Source: JBBRGG01 sp038240875 (GTDB lineage Bacteria > Planctomycetota > Phycisphaerae > Phycisphaerales > UBA1924). From it: DNA of 11,069 nucleotides. This document shows, piece by piece, positions 6,650 through 11,069 of this stretch; position 1 is the first letter of the stretch; every line of letters begins with the position of its first letter. A program made the translations under genes and the position numbers. The stretch spans positions 1 to 11,069 of the forward strand of contig JBBRGG010000119.1 of NCBI GenBank assembly GCA_038240875.1, read 5' to 3'. The notes under the pieces were generated by a model. That model saw only the letters and a list, made by a program, of their open reading frames with translations, had not been told where the DNA came from and made no database searches.

Positions 6650-7933
6650 TTATGGGCGAGCGCTGCCCCTGGGCAGCCTTGGCTCAAATTCCTTGGCAAC
6701 CTTCTCCCAGCCAATCAGTTTAAAGTTCTGGTTCTTACCGCTAGCCGAGCCATCTTGTACAACGAGCAAGCCAAAGGGATAAAGCGCACCCAAGCTCGCG
6801 CTAGTGGCGTCGACGCCATCGGTTTCATCGACCGCGTCGATGCCGGTCACGCCAACCACGCGAAAGCTCCCGACGTAGCGATTGGCAAGTGCTCGTTCGT
6901 ACACCGCGAACGTACTCGAACCCTGGCTGGAAACGATGATCACGCCGGAATCAAGACCCGTTGCCTGAGCCGCTCTGGAATTGTTCCCGGTTACATAAAT
7001 AGCGATCCCTTCGACGTCGGCCTTTAGCGGCTGGTCTGCACCCGTCCGCGCGATCAGCACGTACGCGCTCCCTTTGGATTTATCCGCCTGAGCGCCCTCT
7101 TGCGGGCTAAGCCGAATCGAAATTGGCTTCGTGGCGTCGGGCTCGGTGCCAGGCGTTGCGATGTCATTCGACACCAAAGGCAATCGCCACACGCCGACGT
7201 CTTCTTCTGATGCATACACCACGCCCATCGCATCGTCGGCGACAAGCCCTTCAACCTCAGAACTGAACTCGATCGTGCGCACAAGCCTCGCCACAAAGAC
7301 GCCCGCTTCCATTACCAATTCGTGCTGAACTACCTTGCCATCGCGATTGCTGGTAAATGCGTAGGTCGCAAGCCCTCTGGGCGTTTGAACCTGAGCCAAG
7401 CACATGCCATAAGGTTCGACGAGCCCAATGGTCGTTTTGGTGCCTGGTGCATCGACGAGCGTGCCATTGTCTTCGTTCATAAGCCAGAGCCGAAGCGCGT
7501 TAGAGTCGCGATCCGAACCGACCACGAGCACGCGTGGCTTGCCATCAACGAGCACGCCTGATCGAAGATCGATATTATTGATGCGTCCAACCTTTAGCGA
7601 TTGGATCGTCGCGCCGTCGAGGCCAAAGACGACTACACCACCTTTCTTATCAGACGCAACGATTCGGCTCTGGGTCGCGTCCGTTGAATTAACCCAGATC
7701 GCAACGTCGTCTGCGGCGTCACCCGTGCTCGTTACCGGCTCGGTTTGTGCGCTTGCTTGAACTTCTACGACCTTGCCAGCTTTGTTCTGGGCGTGCACGG
7801 GCGTTGCCAACAAACCGACGTACAAAGCCGTGCTTAAGGCCACAAGCACGCCCACCTTGAACTTTGAAGCAAGTACGCGCAAGACTCGTTCACAGCCGGT
7901 CCTTAATGTCAATTCTCGAATCAGCATGCCCAA
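6650..7933 (-). CDS. Secreted beta-propeller phytase (3-phytase, BPP family)
   Basis: Beta-propeller phytases are calcium-dependent enzymes that release phosphate from myo-inositol hexakisphosphate. This 427-residue protein shows the family in order: DAADDVAIWVN (72-82), NNIDLRSG (119-126), VEGLVADDAMGVVYASEEDV with Glu228, DVEGIAIY with Glu308, SSQGSSTFAVYER near 330, DGVDATSASLG, FGLLVVQDG, and NFKLIGWEKVA near the C-terminus. Acidic residues in these motifs are the expected calcium and phosphate ligands. A basic N-terminus, a hydrophobic stretch (27-43) and VHA/Q at residues 46-49 indicate Sec export with cleavage after Ala48. The first codon is TTG: AGGGG lies 8 nt before it, whereas the ATG two codons later would sit 14 nt away. 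It is divergent from the GT2 gene and 58 nt upstream of the OGT-like gene on the same strand. It suggests use of organic phosphate in periplasm or medium. Confidence 0.93.
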   Translation of the reverse strand: MGMLIRELTLRTGCERVLRVLASKFKVGVLVALSTALYVGLLATPVHAQNKAGKVVEVQASAQTEPVTSTGDAADDVAIWVNSTDATQSRIVASDKKGGVVVFGLDGATIQSLKVGRINNIDLRSGVLVDGKPRVLVVGSDRDSNALRLWLMNEDNGTLVDAPGTKTTIGLVEPYGMCLAQVQTPRGLATYAFTSNRDGKVVQHELVMEAGVFVARLVRTIEFSSEVEGLVADDAMGVVYASEEDVGVWRLPLVSNDIATPGTEPDATKPISIRLSPQEGAQADKSKGSAYVLIARTGADQPLKADVEGIAIYVTGNNSRAAQATGLDSGVIIVSSQGSSTFAVYERALANRYVGSFRVVGVTGIDAVDETDGVDATSASLGALYPFGLLVVQDGSASGKNQNFKLIGWEKVAKEFEPRLPRGSARP

Positions 7934-7941
7934 GCGTAGAA

Positions 7942-7946
7942 CCCCT
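7942..7946 (-). promoter_or_regulatory. Ribosome binding site favouring the TTG start of the phytase
   Basis: AGGGG on the minus strand is 8 nt from TTG at 7933 and 14 nt from ATG at 7927. The spacing favours the TTG start. The site lies in the short gap before the divergent GT2 gene. Confidence 0.5.
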
Positions 7947-7961
7947 ACTCTTTACATACGC

Positions 7962-9326
7962 ATGTGCCCTAGCCGCCAATCCCACGCAAGTTCTGAGCAA
8001 AGCAAACAGCCAAGCTCCGGGCAAGCCTCGCAACAAGGCTCACAAAGCCCAGCCAAGCCTGCCGACTTGCTTACAACAGCGACAGCCGAGTTGATCGATT
8101 CGATCCAAGCAGGCGAAGCCGCGAACCAACGCGCGAGGACGCACGCCGCGATTCCGACTTCCGATACGATCGACGTTTCCTTTGTGTTGCCTTGCTTGAA
8201 CGAAGCGAAAACTCTCGCCGCGTGCATCCACTCCACCAATGCATGTGGCACTTCGCTTGGTTTGCGATTCGAGACCATCATCGCCGACAACGGCTCGACC
8301 GACGGCTCGCAGGCAATCGCCCTTCTACATGGAGCGCGCGTCATTAATGTTCGCGTGCGTGGCTACGGTGCCACTCTTCGCGCGGGCTTTGCCTCGGCAC
8401 GCGGCACGATGATCGTCATGGGAGACGCCGACCAGTCGTATGACTTTCGTGAAGCCGCCCCGATGCTCACGCGGCTTGCCAACGGCGCGGACATGGTCAT
8501 GGGTTCGCGCATGCCCGCTGGCGGCGGATCCATCATGCCCGGAGCCATGCCCTGGAAACATCGCTACATCGGCAACCCCGTGCTCTCAACCCTTGGCCGA
8601 TTCCTCTTCCGAACACCGGTCACTGATTTTCACTGTGGCTTGCGCGCACTCACGCGGTCGACCGCCCACCGCCTTGATCTGCGCTCCGATGGCATGGAGC
8701 TCGCGAGCGAGATGGTGGCGCGAGCCGCGCTCTTGGGCCTGCGCATCGACGAGGTTCCCATCACGCTGCACAAAGATGGCCGCGACCGCCCGCCTCACTT
8801 GCGTTCGTGGCGCGATGGGTGGCGTCACTTGTCCTTCATGCTGTGTCTTGCGCCGCGTTGGACGCTGCTCGCGCCGGGTGCGTCATTGCTCGCACTGGGC
8901 GTGTTCCTGATCGTGCTCGTAGGCGCCGGGCCGCTGGCAATCGCGGGTATTCGGCTCGATATTCACACGCTCATCGCCGCGTGCATGATGGTGCTCGTGG
9001 GCACACAAGCCATGCTTGCGTCACTCGCGGCACGAGGGCTTGCTCTCTCGACGCGCATCGGCCCGCCGCCCAAGGCCGCGGTGTATGCACTTGGTTTGCT
9101 CACGCCATTTCGCGCACTGTGCATCGGGCTAGGGCTTGGAATCGCGGGCCTTGTGCTCATCGCGCTACCCATGACCAACTGGATCAACGCTTCGCTAGGC
9201 GATCTTGACCAATCGCAGACGCTTCGCCCGATGATCCTTGGGTGCACGCTTATGGCTCTTGGCGCGCAGGTCGTGTCAACCGCTTGGCTGCTCGCGATGC
9301 TTCGTGTTGCGCGACAGAGTTTGTAA
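7962..9326 (+). CDS. Membrane-anchored GT2 glycosyltransferase, dolichol/polyprenyl-phosphate mannose synthase-like
   Basis: The 454-residue product starts with about 65 Ser/Gln/Ala-rich residues, then a GT-A fold GT2 domain. VSFVLPCLNEA (72-82) is the first strand, ADNGSTDGS the nucleotide site, and GDADQSYDF carries the DxD-like motif (Asp155, Asp157). GSRMPAGG and DFHCGLRALTR follow, with an EVPITLHKDGRDRP segment typical of DPM1/DPG synthase-like enzymes. From about residue 300 there are four hydrophobic segments ending at the C-terminus. Such enzymes transfer a sugar from a nucleotide donor to polyprenyl phosphate at the cytoplasmic membrane face; the sugar cannot be read from sequence. 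Start choice: the frame stays open back to 7773, but that part is antisense to the phytase signal peptide. ATG at 7926 overlaps the phytase start by 8 nt, and ATG at 7962 clears it; neither has a ribosome site. It converges on the lipoprotein gene with an 18-nt gap. Confidence 0.88.
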   Translation: MCPSRQSHASSEQSKQPSSGQASQQGSQSPAKPADLLTTATAELIDSIQAGEAANQRARTHAAIPTSDTIDVSFVLPCLNEAKTLAACIHSTNACGTSLGLRFETIIADNGSTDGSQAIALLHGARVINVRVRGYGATLRAGFASARGTMIVMGDADQSYDFREAAPMLTRLANGADMVMGSRMPAGGGSIMPGAMPWKHRYIGNPVLSTLGRFLFRTPVTDFHCGLRALTRSTAHRLDLRSDGMELASEMVARAALLGLRIDEVPITLHKDGRDRPPHLRSWRDGWRHLSFMLCLAPRWTLLAPGASLLALGVFLIVLVGAGPLAIAGIRLDIHTLIAACMMVLVGTQAMLASLAARGLALSTRIGPPPKAAVYALGLLTPFRALCIGLGLGIAGLVLIALPMTNWINASLGDLDQSQTLRPMILGCTLMALGAQVVSTAWLLAMLRVARQSL

Positions 9327-9344
9327 GCGGGCACGCAAAGAGGT

Positions 9345-10727
9345 TTAGTTCCCAAGCAGTTCGTACCGGTCTGGTGCGCGAGGCACAAAGACGAGCACGA
9401 TCCATCTTCTGGTCGTGGTGGGATCGCCAACCACGCCCGTTGCGCCTTTGGGCACTGCTTTGATCGTCGTCGCTGAATCGCCATAGGCATCGGTCAAAAT
9501 ACTGGGACCAAGCCGCATACTCGTCGAGGGCCTAGGACCTTGGAAACCAACGCCACCCATGCCGTTTGAGTTTCCATTCGCTGAACTGCTGTCGGGCTGC
9601 TGGGCCATCCAGCCACCGCTCGCCCCCTGCTCGGCACCATCGTTTCCACCGATCGGTTCCAGCCCGGCGTCACGAGCGACTACGACGAGCGCGACCTCGC
9701 CACTGAGCGTGCCGATCATCGTTAGCCTGCGAATAAGCAAGCCCTCACGCTCAATCCCCGGCTCATTTGTATCGCCTTTAAGAAGTTCTTCCAATGACTT
9801 GCCACGCTGGACCGAGCCTTCGAGATGCTGGGGCATGACCTCGACGCGGACCGCAGCGCCCACGGATTCATCACGCGAAAGCGAAACACGCTGTGCACTC
9901 TCCCTGCTTGTATCGAAATCAGTCGCTTCTTGACGATCAAGCTGCACTTGCTGAGCCATGCTTGCGCCAGGCACGAGCCATGTCCGCATCAATAGCCGCA
10001 TCCGTCCGGATGAGAGCGTGACCGGCCCATTATCCAGCGCGAGCGTGCGTGAACCACGCCAATCTGGCCCGCGGCAAACTTCGGTCCAATCTGTAGTTTC
10101 GCGCATCTGCTGGTCTTGCCTTGAACCCGAGGCGAGCAGTATCGCCTCAAGCGATGAAAGCCGCTCCACGGGCACGCCGATCAGCTCGATCCCGTTTGTA
10201 CGCCAGAGTTCAACGGTCGTTGGTTCAATAGGCGGCGCGACCGCGACCGCGGCAATCGCCGCTCGCCAATCCGGCTTGAGGAGGTATCGCTTCTGGTTCG
10301 CCGGATCTTGGTTAGAAGCTTTTGGGTTCGGGTTGGCCTTGTCGCTCGACGAACGTGGAGGCGTGGGCCGGTCACTGGTGGCGCCGCGCGAACGTTGTGG
10401 TGCTTCGTCATCACTTGGCGAGGTTGGGCCAGCCTGTGCCGCTTGGCCCGCGGCATTATCTTTATTTGCTTCGGCTGAGTTGGGATCGATTTCGATCGTT
10501 CGTGTCGAGCCGCGGGCGTCATCGATGAGCCATGTGCGAACCACCAACCCAAAGTCTTGCACAGACGCGACGCCATTGGACCCGATTCTCGATCCACCAG
10601 CCAAACCCAATAGGTCGCTCTGGCTAGGCGTATCCGCGCCAGAACCATCTGAGCCGCACGCCGCGAGCAACCCGCATATTCCCGCAAACAACCCGTTCGC
10701 GCAGTATGCACTCGCGCGACGCTTCAT
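9345..10727 (-). CDS. Lipoprotein of unknown function with two related RTWL segments
   Basis: I do not recognise this 460-residue protein. It begins with a lipoprotein signal: MKRR, a hydrophobic stretch, then the lipobox LLAAC with Cys24. Gly25 follows, so sorting to the outer membrane is likely. Two segments resemble each other: VVRTWLIDDA (62-71, Trp66) and LMRTWLVPGA (246-255, Trp250), each followed by a short strand ending in Asp. Between them, residues 83-146 are a low-complexity Ser/Pro/Asn/Asp/Gln linker. A second Gly/Asn/Ser-rich stretch occupies about 358-398, near the end. No catalytic motif is visible, so a structural or binding role at the envelope is more likely than an enzyme. 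The start is the ATG at 10727: AGGA sits 9 nt upstream and the signal peptide begins there. The frame extends to 10856, but those codons cover the repeats and lack signal-peptide character. It lies downstream of the partial gene at the right edge, same strand. Confidence 0.8.
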   Translation of the reverse strand: MKRRASAYCANGLFAGICGLLAACGSDGSGADTPSQSDLLGLAGGSRIGSNGVASVQDFGLVVRTWLIDDARGSTRTIEIDPNSAEANKDNAAGQAAQAGPTSPSDDEAPQRSRGATSDRPTPPRSSSDKANPNPKASNQDPANQKRYLLKPDWRAAIAAVAVAPPIEPTTVELWRTNGIELIGVPVERLSSLEAILLASGSRQDQQMRETTDWTEVCRGPDWRGSRTLALDNGPVTLSSGRMRLLMRTWLVPGASMAQQVQLDRQEATDFDTSRESAQRVSLSRDESVGAAVRVEVMPQHLEGSVQRGKSLEELLKGDTNEPGIEREGLLIRRLTMIGTLSGEVALVVVARDAGLEPIGGNDGAEQGASGGWMAQQPDSSSANGNSNGMGGVGFQGPRPSTSMRLGPSILTDAYGDSATTIKAVPKGATGVVGDPTTTRRWIVLVFVPRAPDRYELLGN

Positions 10728-10736
10728 TTGACACTT

Positions 10737-10740
10737 TCCT
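10737..10740 (-). promoter_or_regulatory. Ribosome binding site for the lipoprotein gene
   Basis: AGGA (within AGGAAAG, minus strand) lies 9 nt before the ATG at 10727. It decides the start in favour of the lipoprotein signal peptide over the longer frame that opens at 10856. Confidence 0.6.
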
Positions 10741-10812
10741 GCGCCGTTGGCTGTTCTGGATGTGTTGCGTGGATCTGCCAATGGTCCCTCGTTCGTACTA
10801 TCGACGCTCGCG

Positions 10813-10849
10813 CGAATTGGCTGACACGAATTGGCTGACACGAATTGGT
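10813..10849. repeat. 14-bp tandem direct repeat, about 2.6 copies
   Basis: Units begin at 10813, 10827 and 10841. The first two are identical (CGAATTGGCTGACA); the third keeps CGAATTGG, then reads T where the unit has C, matches its next T, and diverges. The array lies 85 bp or more upstream of the lipoprotein start, between it and the stop of the preceding gene, in otherwise featureless intergenic DNA. It could be an operator with several binding sites for one regulator, or simple slippage. Confidence 0.75.
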
Positions 10850-10857
10850 TAGCCAAT
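10844..10857. repeat. Palindrome ATTGG-TTAG-CCAAT overlapping the tandem repeats
   Basis: A perfect 5-bp inverted repeat with a 4-bp centre, built from the ATTGG core of the third direct repeat and a facing CCAAT. No T-run follows on either strand, so it is not a typical terminator for the right-edge gene, which ends 5 bp away. A regulator binding site is the more natural reading. Confidence 0.55.
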
Positions 10858-10861
10858 ACAA

Positions 10862-11069
10862 TTACATCGTATTAATCCGGTCGATCAGTCGGCGGACCGT
10901 ACCAAACTTTGAGCGCGTGTGCGTGAAGACCAGCCTTGGCTGCGCGAGGTTGTCCACCTCGCCTTCCAAAGGCAGGCTCATCTTCATTTCGCCTACCTTG
11001 ATGAGCATCTTGAATTCTTCATTCAGCTTGGCGATATCCGCCTCGGCCAGCGTCTTCTTCAGGCGAATC
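10862..11069 (-). CDS. C-terminal fragment of an unidentified protein
   Basis: On the minus strand an open frame enters from the right edge and gives 68 codons to a TAA at 10862-10864. The visible part is charged and helical at first (LKKTLAEADIAKLNEEF, then KMLIKVGEMKMSLPLEG). It ends in a tail that includes QPRLVFTHTRSKFG followed by RRLIDRINTM. Codon use looks like its neighbours and the other frames are interrupted, so it is probably a real gene end. I cannot assign it. The RLIDRIN ending faintly recalls C-termini of some Rossmann-fold LOG-like proteins, but that is not strong enough to name a function. It is codirectional with the lipoprotein gene, separated by 134 nt that hold the tandem repeat. 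Confidence 0.6.
   Translation of the reverse strand, partial: IRLKKTLAEADIAKLNEEFKMLIKVGEMKMSLPLEGEVDNLAQPRLVFTHTRSKFGTVRRLIDRINTM

Noticed and set aside
6627..6654. AACAC/GTGTT inverted repeat beside a run of seven T residues, as a terminator for the phytase gene
   Set aside because: The run reads as A7 on the phytase transcript strand, after the stem, so it cannot act as a U-tract terminator in that direction.
6592..6714. Longer N-terminus for the OGT-like protein from a TTG at 6714
   Set aside because: It would overlap the phytase end by 65 nt, lacks a ribosome site and adds 41 residues without TPR character.
9958..10731. Plus-strand open frame of 257 codons
   Set aside because: Antisense to the lipoprotein gene, whose signal peptide, lipobox and ribosome site identify the real strand.
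10813..10849. CRISPR-like or iteron-type origin array
   Set aside because: Units are only 14 bp, directly abutting without spacers, with under three copies and no cas, rep or dnaA gene nearby.
10728..10856. 43-residue N-terminal extension of the lipoprotein
   Set aside because: It would bury the signal peptide and lipobox internally and run through the intergenic repeats; the ATG at 10727 has its own ribosome site.

Overview
The window looks like a chromosomal segment from a Gram-negative, GC-rich bacterium, most likely a planctomycete of the Phycisphaerae type. The basis is the gene set: paired ExbD proteins, a Fur-like protein with a divergent metal region, a SPINDLY/OGT-type TPR glycosyltransferase, an exported beta-propeller phytase and an outer-membrane-type lipoprotein. 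Weak or absent Shine-Dalgarno sites at several starts also fit. This placement comes from remembered family resemblance, not from a search. I see no mobile element, CRISPR array, rRNA or tRNA.

Layout, left to right. (1) 1-1767, minus: the N-terminal 589 codons of a polytopic membrane protein resembling GT-C glycosyltransferases. It runs off the left edge and contains no stop codon. (2) 1768-1913: a divergent intergenic region. (3) 1914-2531, plus: a Fur-family regulator that has lost most canonical metal ligands. (4) 2678-3723, minus: two overlapping exbD/tolR genes with a weak terminator-like hairpin downstream. (5) 3823-4635, minus: pdxJ, for pyridoxine 5'-phosphate synthase. (6) 4699-6591, minus: a TPR plus OGT-type glycosyltransferase. 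(7) 6650-7933, minus: a secreted beta-propeller phytase. (8) 7962-9326, plus: a membrane-anchored GT2 polyprenyl-phosphate glycosyltransferase-like protein. (9) 9345-10727, minus: a lipoprotein of unknown function. (10) 10728-10861: an intergenic region with a 14-bp tandem repeat and an adjoining palindrome. (11) 10862-11069, minus: the last 68 codons of an unidentified gene.

The five genes from the phytase to the second exbD are codirectional, with gaps of 58, 63 and 99 nt and one 4-nt overlap, so they could be one transcript or a short series. Functionally they mix phosphate or inositol-phosphate scavenging (phytase), protein O-glycosylation (OGT-like), vitamin B6 synthesis (PdxJ) and proton-motive-force transduction to the outer membrane (ExbD pair). 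Only the ExbD pair is an obvious functional unit, and its ExbB/TolQ partner is not in the window. The GT2 enzyme and the partial GT-C-like protein could belong to one polyprenyl-phosphate-sugar pathway, but that is inference. Nothing here is a clear new system. The best leads are the metal-ligand-poor Fur protein, the PdxJ insertion, the repeat array at 10813-10857 and the repeat-containing lipoprotein.
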